From: Puniceibacterium sediminis
Lineage (GTDB): Bacteria > Pseudomonadota > Alphaproteobacteria > Rhodobacterales > Rhodobacteraceae
Assembly: GCF_900188035.1 (NCBI RefSeq)
Contig: NZ_FZNN01000002.1
Span: forward strand, 186,001-250,000
Length of the DNA: 64,000 nt
Direction: 5' to 3'
Both the position numbers and the translations under genes were made by a program. The notes below the pieces were generated by a model, which did not search any database, had not been told where the DNA came from, and was given only the letters and a program-made list of their open reading frames with translations. Numbering within the stretch: the first letter of the stretch is position 1; each line of letters begins with the position of its first letter. Shown here piece after piece: positions 24,441 through 34,522 of this stretch.

Positions 24441-25679
24441 TTAGGCCGGTTGCATCACCGGGCTGCGGCGTTCACGGATCGGCAGGTGGACGATCGCGCT
24501 GAGCGCACCGACGCCAAGGCCAATCCACCAGACGGCGGTATAATTGCCGGTCAGGTCATACATCCGCCCGCCCAGCCAGACGCCCATGAAGCTGCCGAGC
24601 TGGTGTGAAAAGAATACGATCCCGTAGAGCGTGCCGAGATAGCGCATCCCGAAGATCTGGCCGACAAGGCCAGCGGTCAGCGGCACGGTGGCAAGCCAGA
24701 GCGCGCCCATAACGGCCGAGAAGATCAGCACCGACGCCGGGGTGATCGGCAGCAGGATGAACAGGACCCCGGCCAGGGTGCGCGCGGCGTAGATCCCGGC
24801 GAGCAGGTATTTCTTGGTGTAGGTCTTGCCCAGCCACCCGGCCAACAGCGTGCCGCCGATATTGGCAAGGCCGATCACCGAGATCGAGATTGCCCCAAGC
24901 GCCGAGGTTGTCCCGATCCCCAGCGTCGACAGCAGGCCACCCGGCGCGATTGGGCCGCAGAGTTCGGTCACGAAGGCCGGGAAATGCGCGGTGATGAAGC
25001 CAAGCTGATAGCCGCAGCTGAAAAAGCCGATGAAGATCAGCGCAAAGGACGGATCGCGTAGGGCGCGGCCCAGAATGCGGGTCAGGCTTTCTTCAAGCTC
25101 GGCGCGGGGCATGACGGGGGCGCGCATCAGCGGCAGGGCCAGCATCACCAGCAGGATGGTGGCGGCAAAGACCAGAAAGACCGACTGCCATGTCATGAAG
25201 TTCAGCATCCATTCGGCCAGCGGCGCGCCAAAGACCTGTCCGCCGCTGCCGGCTGCCGTGGCGATGGCCATCGACATCGAGCGGTTTTCGTCCGTGCTGG
25301 CGCGGCCGACGATGGCAAGGATGACGCCGAAACCGGTGCCCGCAATGCCGAAACCGACAAGGATTTCATACATCTGATGCGCCTCGGGCGTGACGGCAGC
25401 GCTGGAGAGGACGAGGCCCGCGGCATAGACCACGGCGCCCAGCAGGATCGTTTTGCGGTCGCCAATCTTTTCCGCAAGGGCGCCAAAGATCGGCTGGCCA
25501 AAGCCCCATGCGAGGTTCTGGATCGCGATGGCGAGGCTGAATTCCGTGCGCAGCCAGCCGAATTCGCTGGCGATGGGGATCTGGAAGACGCCGAAGCTGG
25601 CCCGGATCGCAAAGGAGATGAGGATGATCAGGCAGCCGACAAGCAGCACCGGGGTGAAGATGGACGTGCGCGCTGTCAT
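24441..25679 (-). CDS. MFS transporter
   Basis: A 412-aa major facilitator with about twelve hydrophobic segments. The motif between TM2 and TM3 (GALAEKIGDRKTILLG) is the MFS motif A. The C-terminal half contains GQIFGMRYLGTLYGIVFFSHQLGSFMG split by loops, seen in monocarboxylate/oxalate-formate-like carriers. Substrate not determinable. It is a single gene, convergent with the preceding enzyme gene and divergent from zapE. Confidence 0.87.
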   Translation of the reverse strand: MTARTSIFTPVLLVGCLIILISFAIRASFGVFQIPIASEFGWLRTEFSLAIAIQNLAWGFGQPIFGALAEKIGDRKTILLGAVVYAAGLVLSSAAVTPEAHQMYEILVGFGIAGTGFGVILAIVGRASTDENRSMSMAIATAAGSGGQVFGAPLAEWMLNFMTWQSVFLVFAATILLVMLALPLMRAPVMPRAELEESLTRILGRALRDPSFALIFIGFFSCGYQLGFITAHFPAFVTELCGPIAPGGLLSTLGIGTTSALGAISISVIGLANIGGTLLAGWLGKTYTKKYLLAGIYAARTLAGVLFILLPITPASVLIFSAVMGALWLATVPLTAGLVGQIFGMRYLGTLYGIVFFSHQLGSFMGVWLGGRMYDLTGNYTAVWWIGLGVGALSAIVHLPIRERRSPVMQPA

Positions 25680-25803
25680 GGGAGCCTCCGGATATTTTGG
25701 CGGACCTTACGCCAAGCCGGGGGGGCGTCAATTCGGAAATTTTGCGCGACGCCATCAGGGAATTTGATGGACCGGTGAAACTGACCGTCGGGGTGGGCGA
25801 TTT

Positions 25804-26907
25804 TTGGTGCAGGGCTACACAACGCCTGCGGGTCAGGATATGCGATGGCCCATGGTCAGCATGACGGAACTTTACGAACAGCGGGTCGCCGAAGGGCGGC
25901 TGAACCGGGACGCGGCACAAGAGGCGGCGCTGCCCGAGTTCGAGCGTATTCGCGCGGCGCTTGCCGAGCCGGTGAAGAAGGGGCTGTTCCGCAAGGCACC
26001 CGAACCGCCAAAGGGGCTATATCTTTGGGGCGGGGTCGGGCGCGGCAAGTCGATGCTGATGGATCTGTTCGTCGAATCGGTGGATGTGCCCGCGCGTCGT
26101 GTGCATTTCCATGCCTTCATGCAGGAAATCCACGCCCAGATGCATGCCGAACGCAAAAAGGGCACCGAGGATGTGATCAAGCCGGTGGCCAAACGTGTGG
26201 CGGATGAATTGCGCCTGCTGGCCTTTGACGAGATGCAGATCACCGACATCACCGATGCGATGATCGTCGGCCGCCTGTTCGAACAGCTGTTCGCGGCGGG
26301 CTGCGTGGTTGTGACCACGTCCAACCGTGTGCCGGATGAATTGTACAAGAACGGGTTGAACCGGCAGTTGTTCCTGCCATTCATCGAGCTTTTGAAGCAG
26401 AAGATGGTGGTGCAGGAACTGGCGTCGCCCAAGGATCACCGGCAGGACAGGTTGTCCGGCGCGCAGGTCTATTTCACCCCGAACAACGCCGAAGCCCGGA
26501 GCGAGATCGAACGCATCTGGCAGGAGCTGTCGGGCGGGCAAGAGGAACCTCTGGTGCTGCATGTGCAGGGCCGGGAGGTGGAATTGCCACGCTTTTCCAA
26601 CGCCGTGGCGCGGAGCGAATTCTATCAGCTATGTGGCAAGCCGCTGGGGGCTGCGGATTACCTGAAGCTTGCCGAAACGGTGCGGGTGCTGATCATTGAG
26701 GATATTCCGACGCTGGGCCGGTCGAACTTCAACGAAGCCAAGCGGTTCGTGACGCTGGTGGATGCGCTGTATGAGGCGAAGGTGAAGCTGATCGTGAGCG
26801 CGGCATCCGAGCCTGAGATGCTCTATGTCGAGGGGGTCGGCGCATTCGAGTTTGACCGCACGGCCAGCCGCCTGCGCGAGATGCAGGCCGAAGGCTGGGG
26901 GCAGTAA
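25804..26907 (+). CDS. zapE: Cell division ATPase ZapE (AFG1 family)
   Basis: AFG1-like ATPase of up to 367 aa, linked in E. coli to Z-ring constriction. Walker A GGVGRGKSMLMD, Walker B LLAFDEMQITD and VVTTSNRVPDELYKNGL are diagnostic. The start is uncertain: TTG/GTG codons at 25804/25807 or ATGs at 25840, 25852 and 25861 are in frame, and none has a strong ribosome site. Homology begins near MTELYEQRVAEG (25861). In many relatives mdh follows; here a hairpin and a gap follow instead. Confidence 0.9.
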   Translation: MVQGYTTPAGQDMRWPMVSMTELYEQRVAEGRLNRDAAQEAALPEFERIRAALAEPVKKGLFRKAPEPPKGLYLWGGVGRGKSMLMDLFVESVDVPARRVHFHAFMQEIHAQMHAERKKGTEDVIKPVAKRVADELRLLAFDEMQITDITDAMIVGRLFEQLFAAGCVVVTTSNRVPDELYKNGLNRQLFLPFIELLKQKMVVQELASPKDHRQDRLSGAQVYFTPNNAEARSEIERIWQELSGGQEEPLVLHVQGREVELPRFSNAVARSEFYQLCGKPLGAADYLKLAETVRVLIIEDIPTLGRSNFNEAKRFVTLVDALYEAKVKLIVSAASEPEMLYVEGVGAFEFDRTASRLREMQAEGWGQ

Positions 26908-26914
26908 ACGCCCC

Positions 26915-26940
26915 AAAAAAAGGGGCCCCGAAGGACCCCT
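26915..26940. terminator. UUCG-loop hairpin terminator between zapE and folC
   Basis: AGGGGCCC (26921-26928) pairs with GGACCCCT (26933-26940), one wobble. Read on the minus strand the loop is TTCG and seven T follow, a textbook terminator for transcription arriving from folC. On the plus strand the T7 run (26951-26957) is 10 nt away, so termination of zapE is less certain. The rest of the gap to 27213 holds nothing I can name. Confidence 0.7.
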
Positions 26941-27213
26941 GAAACTGCTCTTTTTTTGGTTTTGCCTGCCTGTTAACGCCGCTGCGGGGGCCGTATTTCA
27001 CGGTACCCCGGAATTCTGTGGTGTCAGTCGTTTCTGCCGACCCTGAACCGGGCCGTTGCGCGACACTGCCTAATCATAGGCTGACAAGGGGTGATCCGTC
27101 AACATTTAGTCGAATCGTCAAGACATATACCTAGGGTACGGTTAAGCGAGCAGATCTGGTGGGGTGGCAATCTGTGGTTGTGGGGTCTTGGCGGAAGTCC
27201 CGCCGCCGACGCT

Positions 27214-28488
27214 TTAGCCGTTGCTGCGCAGAACGTGGCCGGCAAGGTAGAGTGATCCGCAGATAAGGACGCGCGGCGAGGGGTCCCGTTGCACGATGTC
27301 GCGAAGCGCTTGGGCGACCGATGCGGCGGTGTGGGCAGGCAGGCCGACCTTTTCTGCAATCCCGGCGGTGGTTTCAGCGGGCAGGGTGTTCGCCTCGTCC
27401 GGGATCGACACGGCGGTTAGGCTGTCGGCCACCTGCGCCAGCGGTGTCATGTAGCCGCGCGCATCCTTGGTGTTGAGCATCCCGCAGATCAGATGCGTGG
27501 AGCGTTTGGGCAGGCTTTTGAGGTGTTCGGCCAAAGCCATACCCGCCGCCGGGTTGTGGCCACCATCAAGCCAGAGTTCCCCCTGAGGGACGATTTTGCA
27601 CAGCGGGCCGGTGCGCAGGCGTTGCATCCGGGCGGGCCAGAAGGCGGTGGTCACGGCAGCCTCGCAGGCATCGGCATCCGCGCCCAGAAAGCGCAGGGCG
27701 GCAATTGCGGCTCCGGCGTTCATGTATTGGTGCTGGCCGGGCAGGTTGGGCAGTGGCAGGTCGAGCAGGCCGGTTTCGTCCTGATAGACAAGGCGGCCGT
27801 GTTCGGATGTGACGTGCCAGTGCTGACCATGGGCGATCAGCGGCGCGCCGAGGCGGGCGGCGGTGGCCTCGATCACCTCCATCGCGGCGTCGTCCTGCGG
27901 GCCGACAACGCAGGGCACGCGGCGTTTCAGGATCCCGGCCTTTTCGGCGGAAATCTTTGGCAGGGTATCGCCAAGATAGCTTTCGTGATCCATCGAGATC
28001 GGGGTCAGGATCGTCAGAGCGGGGGTGTCGATGACGTTTGTCGCATCAAGCCGCCCGCCCAGCCCGGTTTCCAGCAGGGTGTAATCCGCCGGGGTGCGGG
28101 CAAAGGCGAGAAAGGCCGCGCAGGTGGTGATTTCGAAGTAGGTGATCGGGTCGCTGCCGTTCTTGGCGTAACATTCATCAAGAATGGCCGACAGATGCTC
28201 TTCGGTAATGAGGTCCCCGGCGAGGCGGATGCGTTCGTGAAACCGCGCGAGGTGGGGCGAGGTATAGGCGTGCACGCGTTTGCCCGACGCTTCGAGCCCG
28301 GCGCGGATCATCGCCTGCGTCGATCCCTTGCCGTTGGTTCCGGCCAGGTGGATCACCGGGGGAAGGGCGCGTTCGGGGTGGTCCAGTGCCGCGAGCAACC
28401 GCCACACGCGGTCGAGCGTGAGGTCGATGATCTTGGGGTGCAGCGCCATCATCCGTGCAAGGATGTGGTCGGAATTTTGCGGCTTCAT
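27214..28488 (-). CDS. folC: Folylpolyglutamate/dihydrofolate synthase
   Basis: Mur-ligase-family enzyme that adds glutamate to dihydropteroate and to folates; 424 aa. IHLAGTNGKGSTQAMI is the ATP loop, TSPHLARFHERIR and LETGLGGRLDATNV are conserved. The ATG overlaps the accD stop by 4 bp, so the genes are coupled, the usual accD-folC arrangement. Confidence 0.95.
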   Translation of the reverse strand: MKPQNSDHILARMMALHPKIIDLTLDRVWRLLAALDHPERALPPVIHLAGTNGKGSTQAMIRAGLEASGKRVHAYTSPHLARFHERIRLAGDLITEEHLSAILDECYAKNGSDPITYFEITTCAAFLAFARTPADYTLLETGLGGRLDATNVIDTPALTILTPISMDHESYLGDTLPKISAEKAGILKRRVPCVVGPQDDAAMEVIEATAARLGAPLIAHGQHWHVTSEHGRLVYQDETGLLDLPLPNLPGQHQYMNAGAAIAALRFLGADADACEAAVTTAFWPARMQRLRTGPLCKIVPQGELWLDGGHNPAAGMALAEHLKSLPKRSTHLICGMLNTKDARGYMTPLAQVADSLTAVSIPDEANTLPAETTAGIAEKVGLPAHTAASVAQALRDIVQRDPSPRVLICGSLYLAGHVLRSNG

Positions 28489-29438
28489 TTCTTGGCGGGC
28501 TGCTTGTCTGCCTTGGCAGGCGCCTTTGCGACTTCGATCGCGTTTGGCGCGGCCTCTTCCGGGCCGGTCAGGTGGCCTTTGACCGGCGGGGGCAGAAGCA
28601 TGAGCATGCGAGTGATCGAGATCAGCTCGTCCCGCATGTCGTTGCGGTCTGTGACTCGGTCGAGCATGCCATGTTCCAGCAGGTATTCGGCGCGCTGGAA
28701 GCCTTCGGGCAGCTTTTCGCGGATGGTCTGTTCGATCACGCGCGGGCCGGCAAAGCAGATCAGCGCGTTGGGTTCGGCGATCTGGACATCGCCCAGCATG
28801 GCATAGGATGCGGTGACACCGCCCGTCGTCGGGTGGGTCAGAACCACGATGTAGGGCAGGTTTGCCTCGCGCAGCATCTGGATCGCAACGGTGGATCGGG
28901 GCATCTGCATGAGGGAAAGGATACCCTCTTGCATGCGCGCGCCGCCGGCGGCGGAGAACAGGATGAGCGGCCGCTTGAGGCGCACGGCCTCTTGGGCGGC
29001 CTTCACGATGGCATTGCCGACATACATGCCCATGGAGCCACCCATGAACGAGAAATCCTGCGCGGCGGCAACGATGGGCGTCTGGCCGATCTCGCCCAGA
29101 GCGACAAGCATCGCGTCCTTTTCGCCGGTGGATTTTTGCGCGGCGCGCATCCGGTCGGGGTATTTCTTCTGATCGCGGAACTGCAGCGGATCGGCGATCG
29201 GGTCCGGCACGGTGACTTCGGCAAAGTTGCCGGCATCGAACAGCGCGGTAAAGCGTTCACGCGGGGTGATCGCCATGTGATGGCTGCAGTTGGTGCAGAC
29301 ATTCAGGTTGTCCGACAGCTCGCGGTGAAACAGCATGGTCCCGCATTCGTCGCACTTGGTCCACAGGTTCTCTGGAACCTCGCGGCGCGAAAAGATCGAG
29401 TTGATCCGGGGGCGGACGTAGTTGGCGATCCAGTTCAT
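28485..29438 (-). CDS. accD: Acetyl-CoA carboxylase carboxyltransferase subunit beta
   Basis: Beta subunit of the carboxyltransferase in fatty acid synthesis, 317 aa. The N-terminal zinc ribbon is CDECGTML...CTNCSHH, and the carboxyltransferase core has [19 protein letters not shown] and [15 protein letters not shown]. The start at 29438 ([10 protein letters not shown]) fits the family; the open frame to 29531 runs into the repeat. The C-terminus has a Lys/Ala-rich tail. Confidence 0.96.
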   Translation of the reverse strand: MNWIANYVRPRINSIFSRREVPENLWTKCDECGTMLFHRELSDNLNVCTNCSHHMAITPRERFTALFDAGNFAEVTVPDPIADPLQFRDQKKYPDRMRAAQKSTGEKDAMLVALGEIGQTPIVAAAQDFSFMGGSMGMYVGNAIVKAAQEAVRLKRPLILFSAAGGARMQEGILSLMQMPRSTVAIQMLREANLPYIVVLTHPTTGGVTASYAMLGDVQIAEPNALICFAGPRVIEQTIREKLPEGFQRAEYLLEHGMLDRVTDRNDMRDELISITRMLMLLPPPVKGHLTGPEEAAPNAIEVAKAPAKADKQPAKK

Positions 29439-29527
29439 GTGCGGCACTATCCCAGGGCGTCGTTTCTGCGCGTGATTTAAGCCTGTTGCGAAGGAATTGC
29501 AATGCAGCTGGCGGGGTCGGGCGCGGC

Positions 29528-29576
29528 GCAAAACTTTTCAGAAAAGTTTTGCCAAGAGTTTTGATAAAACTCTTGG
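29528..29576 (+). repeat. Tandem double hairpin, copy C
   Basis: Hairpin 1: GCAAAACTTTT (29528-29538) with AAAAGTTTTGC (29542-29552), loop CAG. Hairpin 2: CCAAGAGTTTT (29552-29562) with AAAACTCTTGG (29566-29576), loop GAT. It sits between the divergent accD and ilvD genes, about 100 bp before ilvD, so it cannot be a terminator for either. A further GGACCC/GGGTCC stem lies just before the ilvD ATG. Confidence 0.88.
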
Positions 29577-29674
29577 GGCGTGGCACCGGGACGCGGATGG
29601 GTGCAATCCGTCTTGTGAAGGGAGGGGCGCTTGGGTATTCCGGGACCCAATCACGGTTTTCAGGGGGTCCAGCC

Positions 29675-31438
29675 ATGCTCAAGCGTCCGTTCGACAAATC
29701 CAAACTGCCAAGCCGCCACGTGACCGAAGGCCCGGCCCGCGCGCCGCATCGGTCATATTACTATGCCATGGGCATGTCGGAGGCCGAGATTCACCAGCCT
29801 CTGGTCGGAGTTGCAACCTGCTGGAACGAGGCGGCGCCCTGCAACATCTCTCTGAATCGTCAGGCGCAGGCCGTGAAGCTGGGTGTGAAGGAAGGGTCCG
29901 GGACGCCCCGCGAATTCACCACGATCACCGTCACCGACGGTATCGCCATGGGCCACGAGGGCATGCGTTCGTCGCTTGCCAGCCGCGAGGCGATTGCCGA
30001 CTCGGTCGAGCTGACCATGCGGGGTCACTGCTACGACGCGCTTGTCGGTCTTGCGGGCTGTGACAAGTCGCTGCCGGGCATGATGATGGCCATGGTGCGG
30101 CTGAACGTGCCGTCGGTTTTTGTTTACGGCGGGTCGATCCTGCCGGGCAAGGTTCCGGCCGGAGCCGATGTGCCCGCCGATTTCGCATCGCGCGACCTGA
30201 CCGTGCAGGATATGTTCGAAGCTGTCGGTCGTCACCAGAACGGCACGCTCAGCGATGCCGCGCTTGAGATCCTTGAGCGCGTGGCCTGCCCGAGCGCCGG
30301 TGCTTGTGGTGGTCAGTTCACCGCCAACACCATGGCCTGTGTCTCTGAGGCGATTGGTCTGGCGCTGCTGAATTCGTCGGGTGCTCCGGCACCTTACGAA
30401 AGCCGCGACCAGTATGGCACGGCGTCGGGTCTCGCGGTGATGGATCTGCTGGAAAAGAACATCCGCGCGCGGGACGTTGTAACGCTCAAATCCCTGCAGA
30501 ACGCGGCGCGGGTGGTGGCCTGCACCGGCGGGTCGACCAATGCCGGTCTGCACCTGCCTGCGATTGCCCATGAGGCGGGGATCGATTTCTTCCTCGACGA
30601 TGTCTGCGAGATCTTCCGCGACACGCCCTATTTTGTCGACCTCAAGCCCGGTGGCCAATACGTTGCCAAGGATCTTTACGAGGCGGGCGGTGTGCCGGTC
30701 GTGATGAAGGAACTCCGCAAGGCCGGTCTGCTGCACGAGGATTGCATGACGGCGTCGGGCTACAGCCTTGGCGAAGAGCTGGACAAGATCCAGGGCGAGG
30801 CTGATGGCCGTGTGATCCACACCGTCGCCAATCCGATCACCAAGACGGGTGGCGTGGTTGGCCTCAAGGGCAACGTCGCCCCCGGCGGCGCGATCGTGAA
30901 GGTTGCGGGCATGACACCCGAAGAGCAGGTGTTCAGCGGTCCGGCGCGTGTCTTTGAGTGCGAAGAGGATGCGTTCGAAGCCGTCAAGGCGCGCACCTAC
31001 AAGGAAGGCGAGGTACTTGTCATCCGCAACGAAGGGCCGCGCGGCGGACCGGGCATGCGCGAGATGCTGGCGACCACGGCGGCGCTGTCGGGTCAGGGCA
31101 TGGGCAAGAAGGTGGCGCTGATCACCGACGGGCGTTTTTCCGGTGCGACACGCGGTTTCTGCGTCGGTCACGTCGGTCCCGAGGCAGCACTGGGCGGGCC
31201 GATTGCCTTGCTGCGTGATGGCGATATCATCACCCTGAACGCGGTCACCGGCGAGCTTTCGGTCAATGTGACCGACGAGGAATTCGCCGAGCGCCGGAAG
31301 AACTGGGCCGGTCCGCGTGACACGATCTATGCCAGTGGCGCGCTGTGGAAATACGCGCAGCTTGTGGGCGAGACCTACAAGGGCGCGGTCACCCATCCCG
31401 GTGGCGAAGCCGAAAAACACGTCTACATGGACCTCTGA
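29675..31438 (+). CDS. ilvD: Dihydroxy-acid dehydratase
   Basis: Iron-sulfur dehydratase of branched-chain amino acid and pantothenate synthesis; 587 aa. Cluster cysteines are in [11 protein letters not shown] and [10 protein letters not shown], and the C-terminal [21 protein letters not shown] is typical. The paralogous phosphogluconate dehydratase (Edd) is the main alternative, but the N-terminus and overall pattern fit IlvD. Start at 29675 ([13 protein letters not shown]). A lipoprotein gene follows 4 bp after the stop. Confidence 0.94.
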   Translation: MLKRPFDKSKLPSRHVTEGPARAPHRSYYYAMGMSEAEIHQPLVGVATCWNEAAPCNISLNRQAQAVKLGVKEGSGTPREFTTITVTDGIAMGHEGMRSSLASREAIADSVELTMRGHCYDALVGLAGCDKSLPGMMMAMVRLNVPSVFVYGGSILPGKVPAGADVPADFASRDLTVQDMFEAVGRHQNGTLSDAALEILERVACPSAGACGGQFTANTMACVSEAIGLALLNSSGAPAPYESRDQYGTASGLAVMDLLEKNIRARDVVTLKSLQNAARVVACTGGSTNAGLHLPAIAHEAGIDFFLDDVCEIFRDTPYFVDLKPGGQYVAKDLYEAGGVPVVMKELRKAGLLHEDCMTASGYSLGEELDKIQGEADGRVIHTVANPITKTGGVVGLKGNVAPGGAIVKVAGMTPEEQVFSGPARVFECEEDAFEAVKARTYKEGEVLVIRNEGPRGGPGMREMLATTAALSGQGMGKKVALITDGRFSGATRGFCVGHVGPEAALGGPIALLRDGDIITLNAVTGELSVNVTDEEFAERRKNWAGPRDTIYASGALWKYAQLVGETYKGAVTHPGGEAEKHVYMDL

Positions 31439-31442
31439 AACC

Positions 31443-32093
31443 ATGCGCGTGGTCCTTGGCATAGCGATTCTGACCTGCCTTTGGGCTGCGGGTTGCTCTG
31501 CCTTGGTGCCGAGTGACGGCGGTACACAGCGCGGATTTCTGGATGAGGGGTCGGTGGCTGTGCCGCTGAAGCGCGCGACGCTCGGGGGTGGGGATGTGCG
31601 GATTGCGGGGCCGACGGGATATTGCGTCGACCCCGAAACGCTGCGCATCGGATCAACCCAGAGCTTTGCCCTGCTGGCGAGCTGCCGGATCCTGTCCGGG
31701 GGGGCCTCTGGCCCCGAGGTGCCGCCGTTTCTGATCGCGGTGACCGTGGGTGCGCCGGGGTCCGGGCTGCACGTACCAGAGCCACAGAGGCTTGCCACGG
31801 CGGCCTCAGCGCCTTTGCTTGAGGGGCGCACAAGCGACGGGCTGTCGCTGGCGCTGTTGGGGACTGGCGGGGATGTGGCCTTTGAGGGCGGTGAAACCCG
31901 CTACTGGCGCGGAGCCTTTGCGCAGGGCGGGCGGTTGGTCGGGCTGGCGCTGTATGTACGAAAGGGCGACGCGCTCCAGCAGGAACGCGGGCCAGAGATA
32001 CTGCAATCGCTGCAGGCACAGGTTCGGGCGGATAGTCCGAAGCGGGGCGAAGCCGGGGCTGCGGCGGACATGGGGCGTTTGCCCAAAAAGTAG
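31443..32093 (+). CDS. Predicted lipoprotein, function unknown
   Basis: A 216-aa protein with a type II signal: MRVVLGIAILTCLWAAGC puts the lipobox cysteine at 18. The mature part (PLKRATLGGGDVRIAGPTGY, CVDPETL, LLASCRILSGG) carries two further cysteines and no family I recognise. It begins 4 bp after ilvD and may be cotranscribed with it. Confidence 0.75.
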   Translation: MRVVLGIAILTCLWAAGCSALVPSDGGTQRGFLDEGSVAVPLKRATLGGGDVRIAGPTGYCVDPETLRIGSTQSFALLASCRILSGGASGPEVPPFLIAVTVGAPGSGLHVPEPQRLATAASAPLLEGRTSDGLSLALLGTGGDVAFEGGETRYWRGAFAQGGRLVGLALYVRKGDALQQERGPEILQSLQAQVRADSPKRGEAGAAADMGRLPKK

Positions 32094-32270
32094 ACCCAGC
32101 CATGGCACGGCCGAGGCTGTCGGTGCGGCCAAGACAGATGCCCGGGGGGCCAGGCTGCGCTGCGTCGGCTTGCATCCGGCGCGTGATCCCGGCGAAGTCG
32201 GGCCACTGTGGCCTGGTTGACCTTGCCGGTCGGCGGGTGCAGGAGGGAAGTATCCCAAGCAGGATCTCCC

Positions 32271-33185
32271 ATGTCTCCGTTCCGTGGCGTCGCGCTCAAG
32301 CTCATATCCGTATTTCTGTTCATCATCATGGCATCGCTGATCAAGGCCACGGCGGACCGGGTCCCGGCGGGCCAGGCGGTGTTCTTCCGGTCCTTCTTTG
32401 CGATGCCGGTGATCGTTGCCTGGCTGATGATGCGGCACGACATGACCACCGGGTTCAAGGCGAAAAGCCCTTGGGGGCATGTGTTGCGCGGGGTCGCCGG
32501 GGTGGCGGCCATGGGCACCGGTTTTGCCGCCCTCGGTCTGTTGCCGCTGCCTGAGGTGACGGCCATCGGCTATGCCTCTCCTCTGTTGACGGTGTTGCTG
32601 GCGGCGGTGCTGCTGGGGGAACGGCTGCGGGCGTTTCGGCTGACGGCGGTGGGTATTGGGCTGGTGGGCGTGCTGGTGATCCTGTGGCCGCGTCTGACCC
32701 TGGCCGATGTGGATCGCGCGGCGGCCATCGGGGTGGTGCTGATCCTGGTATCAAGCGTGCTGCGCGCGCTGGCGCAGGTGCAGGTCCGCCGGTTGGTGGC
32801 GACCGAGCAGACCTCGGCCATCGTGTTCTATTTCTCGCTGACGGCGACGGTGCTTTCGTTGCTGACGCTGCCGTTTGGCTGGGTCGTTCCGACACTGGCA
32901 GAGGCGGTGACGCTGGTGGGCGCCGGTCTGATCGGCGGGTTGGCGCAAATCATGCTGACCTCGGCCTATCGCGAGGCCGAGGCAGCGCTGCTGGCGCCGT
33001 TCGAATATGCCTCGATGCTGTTCGCGCTGCTGATCGGATACGTGATCTTTGAAGAAGTGCCAACCGGCGCGATGCTGTTGGGGGCGGCCATCGTGATTTC
33101 GGCGGGCGTGCTGATCATCTGGCGTGAGCGTCAGTTGGGATTGCGGCGCGGCAAGGCCAAGGCGGCGGTGACGCCGCAGGGCTGA
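32271..33185 (+). CDS. EamA/DMT-family transporter
   Basis: A 304-aa membrane protein with ten hydrophobic segments in two EamA repeats (FFRSFFAMPVIVAWL; EAEAALLAPFEYASMLFALL). The drug/metabolite transporter family exports diverse small molecules; substrate unknown. Start at 32271 (MSPFRGVALKLIS) is preceded by an AGGA-like site. It converges with the FAD oxidoreductase gene, 14 bp away. Confidence 0.87.
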   Translation: MSPFRGVALKLISVFLFIIMASLIKATADRVPAGQAVFFRSFFAMPVIVAWLMMRHDMTTGFKAKSPWGHVLRGVAGVAAMGTGFAALGLLPLPEVTAIGYASPLLTVLLAAVLLGERLRAFRLTAVGIGLVGVLVILWPRLTLADVDRAAAIGVVLILVSSVLRALAQVQVRRLVATEQTSAIVFYFSLTATVLSLLTLPFGWVVPTLAEAVTLVGAGLIGGLAQIMLTSAYREAEAALLAPFEYASMLFALLIGYVIFEEVPTGAMLLGAAIVISAGVLIIWRERQLGLRRGKAKAAVTPQG

Positions 33186-33199
33186 CGTTGGCGGCGTTG

Positions 33200-34522
33200 T
33201 CAGCGATCCAGCAGGCTTGCTGCCGCATAAGCAGGGGCGAGCAGGGCGCGGCGGAATCGGCCTAGAGGAAAGCGTGTTGCGGGCTGTCGCATCGCCTGCG
33301 GGTAAGGTGCGTCGGGCGTTTTGCCCTGCACGATTGCGGCGAGGAGGCGGCCGGTGTGACTGCCCATGGCGACGCCGTTACCGTGATAGCCAAGGCCTGC
33401 GAACACGCCGGGCAGTTCGGGGACCGGCCCGGCAAAGGGTGTGAGGTTGGCCATCAGGCAGACCAGCCCGGACCAATCGTGGGTGATTTCGACATCTTTC
33501 CAGGCGGGGAACATAGCGTGGAAATCCGCGCGGATCTTGCGGCGGATCGCTGTTTCCGCCCGCGGCGTGGCACGCAGGCCGCCGCGCATGCCGAACAGGA
33601 ACCGATTGTCCGGCAGTTTGCGGAAATAGTGCAGCAGGGTGCGGGTGTCATAGGCCATCTGCGCGCTGGTCCAGCCCTGTGCGAGCTGTTCGGGCAGGGT
33701 GAGCGGACGGGTGACGATGACGCTTGACTGCACGGGCAGATAGCGGGCGCGCAGCCAGTCGGGGACGTCTTCGGACGAATAGCCATTGGTGGCGAGGATG
33801 ACCCTGTCGGCGGTGACGGTGCCGCCGGGGGTGGTCAGGCGGGTCTTGCCGTCCTGCTGCGTCAGTCTGGTGACAGGTGTTCGGGCGTGGAGCGTGGCAC
33901 CGGCCGTCTGCGCCGCCTGTGCCAAACCACCGTGGTATTTCCGAGGGTTGAGCGCAAAGCCGAGGGGGATGGTCAGCGCGCCGTGGAACGGACCGGAGAG
34001 GCCTTCGTGCGGCAGGTCAGAGGCTTCGGTCAGATGTGGCGTGACGCCGAAATCTGTGCGGATCTCATCCATGCTGGCGCGCAGGTTGGCCATGGCGCTC
34101 GGGGTGTGGGCAACTATCGTCTCGCCGTCGCTGTGGGTGTCAGCGTCGATCCCGTGGGCGTCGAGCAGGGTCGCGACGGTGTCGATGGCGGCCTTTTCCG
34201 TGGCACACCATTCGGCCAGGCCGTCGGTGCCAAAGCGTTTTTGCAACAGGCGACGCGGCGCCTTTGCTCCACCAAGGCAGCAAAATCCGCCGTTGCGCCC
34301 CGATGCGCCCCAGCCGGGAGTTTCCGCCTCGATCACCGTGACGCGGACGTTGTCCTGTGCCAGATGCAGCGCGGCCGAGAGGCCCGTGAACCCGCCGCCG
34401 ATGATCGCGACATCGGTCTGGATATCGCGGTCAAGTGTTGGCCAGTGTGCAGGCTGCACTGTGTCCGCCCAGAAGCAGCCCTTTTGCGGGCCGTATGCTG
34501 CCGCTTCGTAAAGTCGTTTCAT
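33200..34522 (-). CDS. FAD-dependent oxidoreductase, PuuB/OrdL-like
   Basis: A DAO-family flavoenzyme of 440 aa. The FAD motif VAIIGGGFTGLSAALHLA is at about residues 38-55, then GASGRNGGFCCLGG, and a C-terminal GYHGNGVAMGSHTGRLLA closes the FAD site. PuuB-type enzymes oxidise gamma-glutamylputrescine and others oxidise related amines. The ATG overlaps the potI stop by 4 bp. Its place at the end of potFGHI suggests a polyamine-derived substrate, which is an inference. Confidence 0.88.
   Translation of the reverse strand: MKRLYEAAAYGPQKGCFWADTVQPAHWPTLDRDIQTDVAIIGGGFTGLSAALHLAQDNVRVTVIEAETPGWGASGRNGGFCCLGGAKAPRRLLQKRFGTDGLAEWCATEKAAIDTVATLLDAHGIDADTHSDGETIVAHTPSAMANLRASMDEIRTDFGVTPHLTEASDLPHEGLSGPFHGALTIPLGFALNPRKYHGGLAQAAQTAGATLHARTPVTRLTQQDGKTRLTTPGGTVTADRVILATNGYSSEDVPDWLRARYLPVQSSVIVTRPLTLPEQLAQGWTSAQMAYDTRTLLHYFRKLPDNRFLFGMRGGLRATPRAETAIRRKIRADFHAMFPAWKDVEITHDWSGLVCLMANLTPFAGPVPELPGVFAGLGYHGNGVAMGSHTGRLLAAIVQGKTPDAPYPQAMRQPATRFPLGRFRRALLAPAYAAASLLDR

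Noticed and set aside
29675-31438. Annotation as phosphogluconate dehydratase (edd)
   Set aside because: Same superfamily, but the N-terminus and C-terminal blocks fit dihydroxy-acid dehydratase, and no eda or glucose genes are near.
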